From NCBI GenBank assembly GCA_905233825.1, contig CAJOFE010000015.1:1-52643 (forward strand): a DNA stretch of 52,643 bases, written 5' to 3'. Below the pieces are notes generated by a model. It saw nothing but the letters and a program-made list of their open reading frames with translations, was not told the origin of the DNA and made no database searches. Source of the stretch: an uncultured Prevotella sp. GTDB taxonomy: Bacteria; Bacteroidota; Bacteroidia; Bacteroidales; Bacteroidaceae. Of this stretch, positions 1 to 7,553 are shown piece by piece. The first letter of the stretch is position 1. Every line of letters starts with the position of its first letter. A program made the translations under genes and the position numbers.

Positions 1-110
1 GTAGTCAATTCAAATCGTCACCGTCAATTTTCTGCTCTAAAACTCTATATTTAAGTAATTTACAAACATCTCTGCTATTATTTAGTGGACACTAGTGATA
101 CCTTACAATT
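1..110. other. AT-rich leader without a gene
   Basis: AT-rich sequence at the window edge. I see no reading frame, no clear TAnnTTTG box and no terminator hairpin. It probably holds the 5' region of the DUF3256 gene that starts at 111. Confidence 0.4.
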
Positions 111-575
111 ATGAAGAAGAAATGGATAGCCTTTTTGTTGGTGTGTGCCCCGTTGTGCATACATGCTCAGGAGCTCACAATATCGTCACTCTTCAAGGAG
201 ATGCCCGACTCGCTGATGCCTTATCTCTCCAAGAATAACCGGTTGGATATGGTGGACTTTATGGAGGCCAACATGAAGGCAGAGGTTACGAACCTGTTAG
301 AGGGAAAGAGCTGTATGACGGCTTTGACTTCAGACAGCCTTTCCATACGCATGAACGATGTGCTGCAGGTTGAAATACGACTGTTTCCCTCTGATGAAGT
401 TGCAGACAGCAGTAAGCAGATGATTCGCGTGAGACGTATCTATACCATCAATAAAAACCAGACAGCGTCGATAGTCGATGTCTATGACTCTGCCTGGCAT
501 TTATTACGTTCTTATGTAGAGCAGTCGGCACTTCTCAAACGCGAAGAAAGCCTGTTTCCTGCCGATTATCGTTGA
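111..575 (+). CDS. DUF3256 family secreted protein
   Basis: A 154-residue secreted protein that I recognise as DUF3256, a family seen almost only in Bacteroidales. A signal peptide covers residues 1-19 (lysine-rich start, hydrophobic core, likely cleavage after HAQ). The mature part has the family hallmarks: FKEMPDSLMPYL, then NNRLDMVDFME and KAEVTN, followed by short beta-strand-like segments. The biochemical role of the family is unknown, and the signal peptide places it in the periplasm or at the surface. It is alone on this strand. Its stop codon overlaps the end of the convergent downstream gene by 10 bases (566-575), so the two transcripts must overlap at their 3' ends. Confidence 0.85.
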   Translation: MKKKWIAFLLVCAPLCIHAQELTISSLFKEMPDSLMPYLSKNNRLDMVDFMEANMKAEVTNLLEGKSCMTALTSDSLSIRMNDVLQVEIRLFPSDEVADSSKQMIRVRRIYTINKNQTASIVDVYDSAWHLLRSYVEQSALLKREESLFPADYR

Positions 576-1144
576 CGTGGCTGTTGCTGCTGTGGCTGCT
601 GTGGCCAGCGTGGGAATCCGTTGCCTCTTTGCATCATTGGATTCATGGGGTTCATTGGATTCATGGGGTTCATTCCACCACTGTTTCCTCGGCCCCAGCT
701 TCTCATGATGTTGCGATGGTAGCCTTGCTCGGCCTTCAAGATGTCATATACCTTTGATGCCGACAGCTGTTTCAGGAACTTTCCGTGGTATTCCTGTTGT
801 ATGCGCTTCAGCTCGAGGTCAATTTCATCACTTTCCTTGATGACTTTCAGACAACCCTGCTCGTCAGAGGGCTTATTGTTCTCCAACTCGCGCTGACGTA
901 TAAAGAGGGCGCGCTGCTTGTCCTGCATCTCCTTGTAGAGGGGGAAGAACTTTTCAGCTTCCTGAGTCGTCAGATTGGCTTCTTTCGTGATGTATTCCTG
1001 TAACTGCTGCTCAAACCGTTCAGGCGAGAAGCGTTGCTGCTGTTGTTGCTGGCGCTGCTGTTGTGGGCGTTGCTGCCTGTTGCCTTGCGCGCTGATGCTC
1101 AGTGTGAGTACGGCAAGCATGATTAGTGTCAGTAGTTTTTTCAT
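566..1144 (-). CDS. Spy-like periplasmic Q-rich protein of an ECF sigma operon
   Basis: A 192-residue protein with a clear signal peptide (residues 1-19, cleavage after SAQ). A glutamine/arginine/proline-rich stretch follows (about 20-38), then a charged helical core (about 40-150), and finally a tail with three NPM repeats and another Q/R/P run. The helical core with its conserved TTQEAEKFFPLYKEMQ block resembles the periplasmic sensors often encoded beside Bacteroidetes ECF sigma factors, themselves similar to Spy/CpxP chaperones. It is the last gene of the sigma, anti-sigma, Spy-like cluster, 16 bases after the anti-sigma gene, so envelope-stress sensing is the likely role. That role is inferred from context. 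Confidence 0.8.
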   Translation of the reverse strand: MKKLLTLIMLAVLTLSISAQGNRQQRPQQQRQQQQQQRFSPERFEQQLQEYITKEANLTTQEAEKFFPLYKEMQDKQRALFIRQRELENNKPSDEQGCLKVIKESDEIDLELKRIQQEYHGKFLKQLSASKVYDILKAEQGYHRNIMRSWGRGNSGGMNPMNPMNPMNPMMQRGNGFPRWPQQPQQQQPRQR

Positions 1145-1160
1145 CGTTGGCTTTGTTTTT

Positions 1161-1532
1161 TTACATCTCTGCTAACAGATAGGCATAGATATCCTGATTG
1201 TCAACCATTGCATAGTCAGCTTCTTCATCGATATAGCTATCGCTGTAGTAGCTTTCCACGTATTCCTGCTCGGCAGTGGCCATCTGCATCTGCTTCCTTA
1301 CCTCGTCATTGTTGTTGTTGAAAGCAATGCCGGCAATGAATACGCCAATGCAGATACATGCAGCTGCATAGAACCAGGGGCGTAGCCTCTTGATAGTGGC
1401 CGTTTTGGCAACCTGCTTCTCGGGCAGCTTCTCCATAACTTGTGCCGTCAGCTGCTCAAAGTAGCCTTCGGGTACAGTGAACGGGTTCTTCTTACCCAGT
1501 TTGCTGTTGAGATAATCTTCTTCGTACATCAT
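1161..1532 (-). CDS. Probable anti-sigma membrane protein
   Basis: A 123-residue protein with a short cytoplasmic N-terminus containing the NPFTVPEGYFEQL pattern, which is common in small Bacteroidetes proteins encoded after ECF sigma factors. One membrane segment follows (about residues 52-71), then an acidic periplasmic tail rich in Tyr, Asp and Glu. It lacks a recognisable zinc-binding anti-sigma motif. Its place directly after the sigma gene (48-base gap) and its single-span topology suggest that it holds the sigma factor at the membrane. The start could be either of two adjacent ATG codons. Role inferred, not shown. Confidence 0.75.
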   Translation of the reverse strand: MMYEEDYLNSKLGKKNPFTVPEGYFEQLTAQVMEKLPEKQVAKTATIKRLRPWFYAAACICIGVFIAGIAFNNNNDEVRKQMQMATAEQEYVESYYSDSYIDEEADYAMVDNQDIYAYLLAEM

Positions 1533-1580
1533 AGTTTTCTCTCCTTTTCTGCTAAATTGACGTATATATAATGTGAAGGT

Positions 1581-2135
1581 TTAATCGTGTCGGTGGAAAA
1601 ATTCTGTAATTTTTTTCACTGCGATATGATATGAGGCTTTCAGGCCTCCTTCGGAGGTTCCAAGGATGCGGCTAATGTCGCTATATTTCATTTCATCGTA
1701 GTAGCGAAGCTGGAAGACGGTACGCTGTACTTCGGGTAGTGAGGCGATGGCTTCCTGCAGTTGTGCATCGGTCTCGTCGCCGTCGAAGTATTCGTCAGCC
1801 ATCAGTCGGCTTGCCAGTCCTAAGTCGGCATCGTCGGTACTCAGTGTTACGCGGTTTTTCTGACGGCGTGTGAAGTCGAGTGCTTCGTTAATGGCTATTC
1901 GTGATACCCAGGTGATGAGCTTCGAGTCGCCCTTGAAGGAATCGAGCGAGCTCCATGCTTTCAACAGTGCATTCTGAACCACATCGTTGGAGTCTTCGTG
2001 TGTAATCACGATGCGGCGCACCTGCCAATAGAGCTGTTCGCTATACTGACGTACCATTAACTCAAACCCCTTGCGCTGTGTGGCAGGGTTCTTGAGCATG
2101 TCTTTGAGTTGCTGGTCGTCAATAATAGCGGTCAT
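1581..2135 (-). CDS. ECF-type RNA polymerase sigma factor
   Basis: A 184-residue sigma-70 family protein of the extracytoplasmic-function type. Region 2 lies at about residues 25-95 and includes the -10 recognition helix around WVSRIAINEALDFTRR. Region 4 lies at about 125-180, with LPEVQRTVFQLRYYDEM and a helix-turn-helix ending in SEGGLKASYH. Region 3 is absent, as expected. I chose the ATG at 2135 over the TTG one codon upstream. The gene starts 12 bases after the L,D-transpeptidase stop and is followed by a single-span membrane protein and a Spy-like protein, the usual sigma/anti-sigma/sensor layout. A cell-envelope regulon is inferred. Confidence 0.95.
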   Translation of the reverse strand: MTAIIDDQQLKDMLKNPATQRKGFELMVRQYSEQLYWQVRRIVITHEDSNDVVQNALLKAWSSLDSFKGDSKLITWVSRIAINEALDFTRRQKNRVTLSTDDADLGLASRLMADEYFDGDETDAQLQEAIASLPEVQRTVFQLRYYDEMKYSDISRILGTSEGGLKASYHIAVKKITEFFHRHD

Positions 2136-2147
2136 CAATGAATGTGA

Positions 2148-3671
2148 TTAACGTAGGAAGGGCTTGATGGCTTTCAGGACAATCTTATCGTAGCTGTAGG
2201 GGTCGCCCCAGTTCTCGAGCTGTCCTGTCTTGGGATTGCGATAGCAAGTGTAGTAGTCGATGAGCACGGGCACTTTCGGATTGACTTCGGTATTGTTGAC
2301 CAGTCGGATGGCTCCTCCGTGGGTGCGCTTGTACTGACGACCTTGTTCGGTCTTGGGTTGCAGATCCATGGAGAGACGCATCTTGTCGAGGAACCACGGG
2401 TCGGCATCGGGCAACACAAATTCAGCAATGTCGAAGGGACGTTGCAAGCGTACACATCCGTGGGAGATGGTGCGCACATCGCGGTTGAATGCCGATGGCG
2501 ATGAGGTGTCGTGCAGATAGACGGAGAACTTGTTGGGGAAGCGGAAGATGATGCGTCCAAGCGAGTTTCCTGCTCCGCTGCGCTGACGGACTGCATAGCG
2601 ACCACTGGCCAGGTCTGCACGTGTCAGGGAACCGGGATTCACACGCTGGCCGTTGCTTCCCACCACATAGTAGTTACGACGGGCGAAATAGGCTGAGTCG
2701 CCGGCATGTCCACTTACCTCTCCACGGATGATGCTTTGCGGGATTCCCCATTCGGGGTTCACCTCGATTTTCTGAATCTCGCTGGAGAGTAGGGGAGTCT
2801 TCGTGGCGGGCTTGCCACAGCAGATACGCATGTTGATGACGCTGTCGGGACTTATAGCCCATACCTGCTGTGCGGCCACATTGACGAAGATATGACGGGC
2901 TGAATCCTTGGCGTGCTTCTTGTCGCGCCAACGCAGACGCTCCATGTTGCAGAGCGTGCGGTTGCGGGCTTCATCGGTCGAGTCGAGTGTGAGCTGGCGT
3001 TTCAGCATGTGATAGGTGGTATCGGTGGGCTCGGTAGATGCCAGGAAATCGAGCATGGTCTGCGTGTCGGTGAGTTGCTTCATAGCATGTTCTACGAAGG
3101 CGCTGTCGGCCTGTTCAATCTCGATGTCGTAGTTGTGGCTTCCGAACAGTTTGCCAGGCGTAGTGAAGCCGAAACGCTGGCCGATGACGTAGCGCAGGTA
3201 GGCCTGCGTGAGGTTGTGTTCAAGCTGGGCCATTGTCAGTGCTGCGTTTTCGGCAGAGTCGGGCTGATGCATGATGGCCAATTGCTGGTCGATGTCGGCG
3301 AGGTTGAAGATGTCTTCGCTGAATCCCATCGCACTGATCTGGCTGTGCATCACGCTGTCGAGTGCGTCGCAGAGTGCTATCTGCTGGGGAGCACCCATCC
3401 ATCGCCACTGGCCGCCTTCATTGTAGTAGCGGCGTTCCATACGGTCGGCATAGAGCGTGTCGTGGGAATCGGCGATGAGCATGTCCAGATGCTGCTGTGC
3501 ATCTAACGAATGGGCACGATAGAACTGCTCCAGTTTCTGGGCAGCCTCGTCTATCTCGGCTTCTTTACTTTGCTTGCAGGCCGAGATGTTTAAAGCAAGA
3601 AAAATGCAAGCGAGAACAATTAGCGCACGGTGACCTTGCGTACCACCTTGCCAACTTTCAGAATGTAACAC
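2148..3671 (-). CDS. L,D-transpeptidase (YkuD) lipoprotein
   Basis: A 507-residue murein L,D-transpeptidase of the large YcbB-like type, which makes 3-3 crosslinks or attaches partners to peptidoglycan. The lipobox LNISA-C (Cys32) marks it as a lipoprotein. The N-terminal half is an alpha-helical scaffold. The YkuD catalytic domain (about 260-420) contains HDT at 387-389 and the SHGCVR motif at 403-408, with Cys406 as nucleophile. No other in-frame ATG, GTG or TTG fits the signal sequence, so I keep the GTG at 3671. That choice overlaps the upstream gene by 52 bases. It precedes the ECF sigma gene by 12 bases, so cell-wall remodelling may be co-expressed with that regulator. Confidence 0.92.
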   Translation of the reverse strand: MLHSESWQGGTQGHRALIVLACIFLALNISACKQSKEAEIDEAAQKLEQFYRAHSLDAQQHLDMLIADSHDTLYADRMERRYYNEGGQWRWMGAPQQIALCDALDSVMHSQISAMGFSEDIFNLADIDQQLAIMHQPDSAENAALTMAQLEHNLTQAYLRYVIGQRFGFTTPGKLFGSHNYDIEIEQADSAFVEHAMKQLTDTQTMLDFLASTEPTDTTYHMLKRQLTLDSTDEARNRTLCNMERLRWRDKKHAKDSARHIFVNVAAQQVWAISPDSVINMRICCGKPATKTPLLSSEIQKIEVNPEWGIPQSIIRGEVSGHAGDSAYFARRNYYVVGSNGQRVNPGSLTRADLASGRYAVRQRSGAGNSLGRIIFRFPNKFSVYLHDTSSPSAFNRDVRTISHGCVRLQRPFDIAEFVLPDADPWFLDKMRLSMDLQPKTEQGRQYKRTHGGAIRLVNNTEVNPKVPVLIDYYTCYRNPKTGQLENWGDPYSYDKIVLKAIKPFLR

Positions 3672-3937
3672 CCTTTCGGTAAATTAAGTTCTATACGCTG
3701 GGCGGGGCCCTCAATCTTATAATTTGCTACGGCACGGCCTGTTAGTGAAACGATTTCTAACGTCATGCCGGTGGCATTCTGCACGTTTACCGTGTTGCCT
3801 TCGACGTTGATGGATGGTGTCACCTCGTCAATCTGCTCTGCTACACCCATCTCCATCACCATGTTTGCGGCTTTCATGGGAGTGGCTGTTGCCAGCAGGG
3901 CAACGCATGCTAATATAAGTAGATTTCTTTTCTTCAT
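3620..3937 (-). CDS. Small secreted protein with T9SS-like C-terminal domain
   Basis: A 105-residue secreted protein. Starting at the ATG at 3937 gives a normal signal peptide (residues 1-24, cleavage after MKAA). The longer frame upstream runs through the promoter and is rejected. The last 60 residues follow the type A sorting-domain pattern of T9SS cargo: a beta-strand, then LEIVSLTGRAV, then LPKGCYILKVGKVVRKVTVR. There is little mature protein besides that domain, so this may be a cut-down cargo protein or a surface filler; its function is unknown. Its 3' end overlaps the start of the L,D-transpeptidase gene by 52 bases. A TTTG-N20-TATTTTTG promoter lies just upstream. Confidence 0.8.
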   Translation of the reverse strand: MKKRNLLILACVALLATATPMKAANMVMEMGVAEQIDEVTPSINVEGNTVNVQNATGMTLEIVSLTGRAVANYKIEGPAQRIELNLPKGCYILKVGKVVRKVTVR

Positions 3938-3962
3938 GAAGTGTCGTTTTGTAATTACCCCG

Positions 3963-3994
3963 CAAAAATAGTGAAAATTTTCCGTACGACCAAA
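3963..3994 (-). promoter_or_regulatory. Bacteroidetes promoter for the 3937 gene cluster
   Basis: On the minus strand, TTTG (3991-3994) and TATTTTTG (3963-3970) are separated by 20 bases, matching the Bacteroidetes -33/-7 pattern. It would drive the T9SS-tail gene and could read on into the transpeptidase and sigma genes. Confidence 0.65.
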
Positions 3995-4016
3995 TTTTTT
4001 GTTCAAAAAGTTGCAT

Positions 4017-4934
4017 TTAAACGTCGAAAATGTCCATTTCGTTGGTCAGATAGCTGTTTTGGAACACTTCTTTGGCTTCATTCAGCAGTATGCTCTCATC
4101 GGCGTAGCGGGCGCTGTAATGTCCTAAGAGCAGCTTGCCTACGTGGGCGTCGCGGGCCACGGTGGCTGCTTGTCGGGCTGTGGAATGGAAGTATTTCTCG
4201 GCTCCTGTTACCTTGTCGTCGGCGTAGGTGCTTTCGTGGTAGAGGGTGTTCACGTTCTTCACCATCTCGTGCAGACTGGGCATGTAGCGGGTGTCGGAGC
4301 AGTAGGCATAGCTTCGGGGAGCATCGGCTGGCGTTACCAGTTGCTCGCTCTTGACAACGGTGCCGTCGGGTAAGGTATAGTCTTGTCCGGCCTTGATATT
4401 GTTGATTTGTGAGATGGGAATGCCGTACATGTCAATCATATCGCGACGGATGTGCGGCAATCCGGGCTTCTCGCGGAACAGATAGCCTGCGCAGGGCATG
4501 CGGTGGTCGAGCGGGATGGTTTCGACGGTGAGCGAATGGTCTTCGAAAATGACCTGCTGCACCCGTGTATCGACAGGATGGAACACCACTTCGTAGCCGA
4601 TGTCGTAGTTGAAGAACATGTCGAGCTGTGTCTTCAGCATGGACTCGAATTCGCCTGGGGCATAGATGTTCAGCGCCGCATGCCGGCCAAGCAGTCCGAA
4701 GGTGCTGATCATGCCGATGAGTCCGAAGCAATGGTCGCCGTGCAGGTGGGTGATGAAGACGTTTCCCAGCTTCTCGAACGACAGCGATGAGCGCCGCAAT
4801 TGCAGCTGTGCACCCTCGCCGCAGTCAATCATGTAGAGCTTGCCTCTGCACTCCACGACCTGCATCGACGAGAAGTGATGCGTGGTAGGGAGCGCACTGC
4901 CACAGCCCAGGATGTGTACGCGAAACGGTTCCAT
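4017..4934 (-). CDS. rnz: Ribonuclease Z
   Basis: A 305-residue metallo-beta-lactamase-fold endonuclease that trims tRNA 3' ends. The zinc-binding signature THLHGDH is at residues 62-68, near the N-terminus as in the short RNase Z form. Further ligands appear as DHRMPCAGYLF near 143, SDTRY near 214 and HST near 246. Length and order fit RNase Z and the start is standard. It lies 6 bases after the lipoprotein gene and belongs to the mazG transcription unit. tRNA maturation also links it to the CCA-adding enzyme about 3 kb away, because three of the four tRNAs in this window lack an encoded CCA end. Confidence 0.95.
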   Translation of the reverse strand: MEPFRVHILGCGSALPTTHHFSSMQVVECRGKLYMIDCGEGAQLQLRRSSLSFEKLGNVFITHLHGDHCFGLIGMISTFGLLGRHAALNIYAPGEFESMLKTQLDMFFNYDIGYEVVFHPVDTRVQQVIFEDHSLTVETIPLDHRMPCAGYLFREKPGLPHIRRDMIDMYGIPISQINNIKAGQDYTLPDGTVVKSEQLVTPADAPRSYAYCSDTRYMPSLHEMVKNVNTLYHESTYADDKVTGAEKYFHSTARQAATVARDAHVGKLLLGHYSARYADESILLNEAKEVFQNSYLTNEMDIFDV

Positions 4935-4940
4935 TCCCTT

Positions 4941-5636
4941 TTAGAAGAGGTTGTAGTCTTCCTCGTAGTCGTAGTCCAGCTCAATGCCCAGATCTACCTG
5001 AGGCTCAGGCTTATAACGACCATACTCGAACGTTTCATCATCATCGGGGTTGGTGTTCTTCAGGTAGAGCGAGTCGCTGGTCATGCGTGTGATCTCGTAG
5101 TTCTGCGTGTAGTAGATGTCGGTGCCGTCGTCGCGTGTCTCTACCAGTTGCAGGTTACCGTTCAAGATGCGCCATGACTTGTAGATGATGTCGCCCTGCT
5201 GACCGAAGCTCTCAGCTTCGCCGCCGTCTTTCAGGATGACTCCCGCGGGTGTGCTGCCGTCGTAGGGGCTCGGCATCACCCATTCGCCGAGCAGACTTGA
5301 CTTGTTGATGGTCAAGAGCGCCTGTGCATGGTCTTCTGCGGGCAGCGCATAGATTTCGTCACCGCGGTTGTAGCCGCCCATCACACGTCCCTTGCGCCGC
5401 GCTTCTTCCACATTAATATAAATGGTGTCTTCGGTCGAGGTGACAAGCTGCAGTTCGGTCGGCGTAGAGCCGCTGCCGCAGAAGCCGTAGATGGTGGAGT
5501 CGCGCAATTCAGACAGGTCGGCAGGTTCCTCATAGCCTACTTTCAATGGTGCCCGCATGTTGCATGCTGTCATCATCATTGTCAGTGCCGTCATGGCGAA
5601 TAGGATTTTTTTCATAGTCGTATGCTTTTTTGTCAT
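4941..5636 (-). CDS. Hypothetical lipoprotein, lipocalin-like
   Basis: A lipoprotein of 231 residues, or 224 if it starts at the better-placed ATG at 5615, which gives a signal peptide MKKILF...MMTA-C. The mature part begins with about 80 residues around a short beta-rich segment. It then has LLGEWVMP, GGEAESF, SWRILNGNLQLVE, TQNYEI and DSLYLKN, the strand spacing typical of small lipocalin-like Bacteroidetes lipoproteins. The C-terminus is very acidic and tyrosine-rich. No enzyme motif is visible. It sits between mazG (4-base gap from the first start) and rnz (6-base gap), so it is co-transcribed. Function unknown. Confidence 0.75.
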   Translation of the reverse strand: MTKKHTTMKKILFAMTALTMMMTACNMRAPLKVGYEEPADLSELRDSTIYGFCGSGSTPTELQLVTSTEDTIYINVEEARRKGRVMGGYNRGDEIYALPAEDHAQALLTINKSSLLGEWVMPSPYDGSTPAGVILKDGGEAESFGQQGDIIYKSWRILNGNLQLVETRDDGTDIYYTQNYEITRMTSDSLYLKNTNPDDDETFEYGRYKPEPQVDLGIELDYDYEEDYNLF

Positions 5637-5640
5637 TGAA

Positions 5641-6924
5641 TTAGTTGTTAGTGAGTTTCTCGGCGTCTTTTTCCTCCTGCTTCGCCTCGTTCCAGAGGGC
5701 GTCCATTTCTTCGAGTGTCATCTCGGTGAGCGGCCTTCCAGCACGTATGCTGTGCTGCTCGATATAGTTGAAGCGGTGGATGAACTTAGTGTTCGTGCGT
5801 TCAAGTGCGTTGTCAGGGTTCAGCTTGTAGAGTCGTGCGGCGTTGATGACCGAGAAGAGGAAATCGCCCAGCTCGTCGGTGCTCTTCTCCTTGTCCTCGC
5901 GCTTCAGCTCAGCCTCCAGTTCAGTCAGTTCTTCGCGCACCTTGTCCCACACGTCCTCTTTCTTCTGCCAGTCGAAGCCCACGTTGCGCGCCTTGTCCTG
6001 AATGCGGTAGGCCTTGATGAGCGAGGGCAGGGCTGCCGGCACTCCGCTCAGCACCGTCTTGTTGCCGTCCTTCTCCTTCAGCTTGATCTGTTCCCAGTTC
6101 TGTAATACGAGGTCAGCCCCCTCCAACCTCCCCCCGACGGGGGAGGCTTCCTTTGCGAGTTCCGTTCTGATTTGTTCTATGACACTATCTGTGTTGTGTA
6201 GAATTTCCTCGTTCGAGAACCTTATTTCGCGAAAGCCCAAGTCGTTGAGTATCTGAGTGCGCAGGGCATCTGCTTCTTTCTGCTTGTCGGTATAGTGGTA
6301 TCCTCCATCAACCTCTATCACCAGCTGTTTCTCCAAGCACACGAAATCTACAATGAAATCACCGATGATGTGTTGCCTGCGGAATTTCTGCCCCAGATTC
6401 TTTCCCCTGAGAGCAGTCCAAAGGGCTGACTCTGCTTCTGTAGCCCATTTCCTTAGTTCATGAGAGAACTCCTTTAATGTTGCATACGAAGCGGGATGGG
6501 CCAGACGGTAGCGGTCAATGACGAGTTGGGTGTTGGCGATTGCCTCCCCCGTCGGGGGGAGGTCGGAGGGGGCTAATGGCTTCGGCTCGTCTTTCCCTAC
6601 CTGACTGGGATGGTAGATGTGGGGATGGCGGAAGATGAGCTTGTCGGCCTGCTGACGCAGCACGTCGTAGATGTCGTAGTCGCCCTGCTCGCTGGCTATC
6701 CGGGCGTAGAAGCAGAGGTGCATCATCACGTCGCCCAGCTCCTTCATCGTGTCGTGGCTGTCATTGCGAGCCAGGGCATCGCAGAGCTCGTAGGTCTCCT
6801 CGATGGTGTTCGGACGCAGACTCTCGTTGGTCTGCTTCTTGTCCCATGGGCATTTCTCGCGCAGCTGGTCGAGCACGTCCAGCAGCCGTCCGAAAGCCTT
6901 CATCTGTTCTTCGCGTGTGTGCAT
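5641..6924 (-). CDS. mazG: MazG NTP pyrophosphohydrolase with in-frame DUF559 insertion
   Basis: A 427-residue MazG, against about 260-270 residues usual for the family. MazG hydrolyses NTPs to NMPs and pyrophosphate. The N-terminal MazG half (residues 1-116) has CPWDKKQT, EETYEL and KELGD. The C-terminal half (271-427) has KARNVGFDW, EELTELEAEL and DELGDFLFSV. Between them, residues 117-270 are foreign: a DUF559 (Vsr-like, PD-(D/E)XK) domain with FRRQHIIGDFIVDF and IEVDGGYH, whose two ends are translated from long inverted repeats (LPPTGEA and SPVGGRLEG). The insertion falls in the linker between the two MazG halves and keeps the frame open, so the protein may still work. First gene of the mazG, lipoprotein, rnz unit. 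Confidence 0.93.
   Translation of the reverse strand: MHTREEQMKAFGRLLDVLDQLREKCPWDKKQTNESLRPNTIEETYELCDALARNDSHDTMKELGDVMMHLCFYARIASEQGDYDIYDVLRQQADKLIFRHPHIYHPSQVGKDEPKPLAPSDLPPTGEAIANTQLVIDRYRLAHPASYATLKEFSHELRKWATEAESALWTALRGKNLGQKFRRQHIIGDFIVDFVCLEKQLVIEVDGGYHYTDKQKEADALRTQILNDLGFREIRFSNEEILHNTDSVIEQIRTELAKEASPVGGRLEGADLVLQNWEQIKLKEKDGNKTVLSGVPAALPSLIKAYRIQDKARNVGFDWQKKEDVWDKVREELTELEAELKREDKEKSTDELGDFLFSVINAARLYKLNPDNALERTNTKFIHRFNYIEQHSIRAGRPLTEMTLEEMDALWNEAKQEEKDAEKLTNN
6115..6147 (+). repeat. Terminal inverted repeat of the DUF559 element, left
   Basis: Reads AGCCCCCTCC at its outer end. Its inner part folds into a hairpin with an 8-bp CCTCCCCC/GGGGGAGG stem and a CGAC loop. It pairs with 6542-6574 with one mismatch. 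Confidence 0.85.
6542..6574 (-). repeat. Terminal inverted repeat of the DUF559 element, right
   Basis: Inverted copy of 6115-6147 with a single base difference. It has the same internal 8-bp hairpin, and the outer end again begins AGCCCCCTCC on the minus strand. Translated in MazG it gives LPPTGEA. Confidence 0.85.
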
Positions 6925-6946
6925 TGTTCTACGTGATATTTTTTTG

Positions 6947-6977
6947 CAAAGGTAATCATTTTTTTTCTATCAGCAAA
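6947..6977 (-). promoter_or_regulatory. Promoter of mazG
   Basis: TTTG (6974-6977), 19 bases, then TACCTTTG (6947-6954) on the minus strand: a full Bacteroidetes promoter 22 bases upstream of the mazG start. Confidence 0.8.
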
Positions 6978-7110
6978 CTTTTTGCTTGTTTTTTCACTCA
7001 ATAAGTGCCTGTGCTATTCCTCTCGATGAATCTTGCGCTAATGTTTCTCAGTAAGTCAAAGATCGCTGCCTGTGGGATGGTGGGCGCTCGAAGCAACAGA
7101 ATTGGTCTTT

Positions 7111-7167
7111 GGCCTTGAAATGGCATTTTGGGGCCCTTGAAACGGCATCTCGGAGGCTTGGGGGCTT
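7111..7167 (+). repeat. 22-bp-periodic degenerate array
   Basis: Two and a half units of 22 bp (7111-7132, 7133-7154, then a partial unit). Each unit has a GGCTTG/GGCCTTG-like head and a core GAAATGGCAT or GAAACGGCAT. The same unit occurs at 18755-18815. Confidence 0.6.
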
Positions 7168-7290
7168 GATCTGTCTTTCGTTGCGTCTGCATTCTCTAAT
7201 GCTGTTACAAAGGTATGACATTTCCGTTGCGGTTCACGAATTATTTCCAAGAATTTTTTTCGTTTTTTCAGCATGCGGTCACGAGTGTCA

Positions 7291-7419
7291 TGGTCATGAG
7301 TGTCATTAAGCATTTTGGGAAACACGAAAATTATTCATAGTATATATATTTATATATAAATATATATACTATGGTATATAATACCCTTCTTCGGAAGTCC
7401 TTAATGACACTCTTGACCA
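7291..7419. repeat. Large inverted repeat around a perfect 38-bp AT palindrome
   Basis: The arm GGTCATGAGTGTCATTAAG at 7291-7309 matches the reverse complement of 7401-7419 with one mismatch. Centrally, 7336-7373 is a perfect palindrome made almost only of A and T, capped by CATAG/CTATG. The whole could form a cruciform or act as a protein-binding or termination site. No function is evident. Confidence 0.7.
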
Positions 7420-7553
7420 ATGACCTTCATGACCACTTTGACTTATTTTGCATTCCAATAACGGTGGAAGGGTATTATAAATATGTTCCAAAAGTTTTTC
7501 TATTTGTTTCTTGGGTTATGGAATAAATGCTGTAAGTAGTTGATAATCAATAA

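Larger units (their letters stand above)
6115..6574 (-). mobile_element. DUF559 element with 33-bp terminal inverted repeats, inserted in mazG
   Basis: A 460-bp segment bounded by 33-bp inverted repeats (6115-6147 and 6542-6574) that match at 32 of 33 positions. The interior encodes one DUF559 endonuclease-like domain with the conserved D, E-V-D and following K/E residues of the PD-(D/E)XK fold. The whole segment, including both repeats, is read in frame as part of MazG. No transposase is present and I see no clear target-site duplication. DUF559 domains are common in Bacteroidetes. That this is a mobile micro-element is inferred from the repeats, the position and the extra length compared with MazG. 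Confidence 0.7.
6978..7553. other. Non-coding repeat and palindrome region
   Basis: About 580 bases between mazG and the CCA-adding gene with no convincing coding frame. The short frames here have no recognisable protein features and overlap repeats. The region holds a 22-bp-periodic array (about 7111-7167), paired GTCAT-rich arms near 7291-7309 and 7401-7419, and a perfect 38-bp AT palindrome between them (7336-7373). Confidence 0.6.

Noticed and set aside
2174..3506. Long frames opposite and out of phase with the L,D-transpeptidase gene
   Set aside because: They are shadows: the transpeptidase frame has a lipobox and SHGCVR motif, while the others have no family features.
7111..7167. Possible CRISPR-like array
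   Set aside because: Units are contiguous with no unique spacers, only two to three copies, and no cas genes are in the window.
6998..7325. Three overlapping frames (61-89 codons) between mazG and cca
   Set aside because: They overlap the 22-bp array and the GTCAT arms, have no recognisable domain and no promoter, and look like chance frames through repeats.
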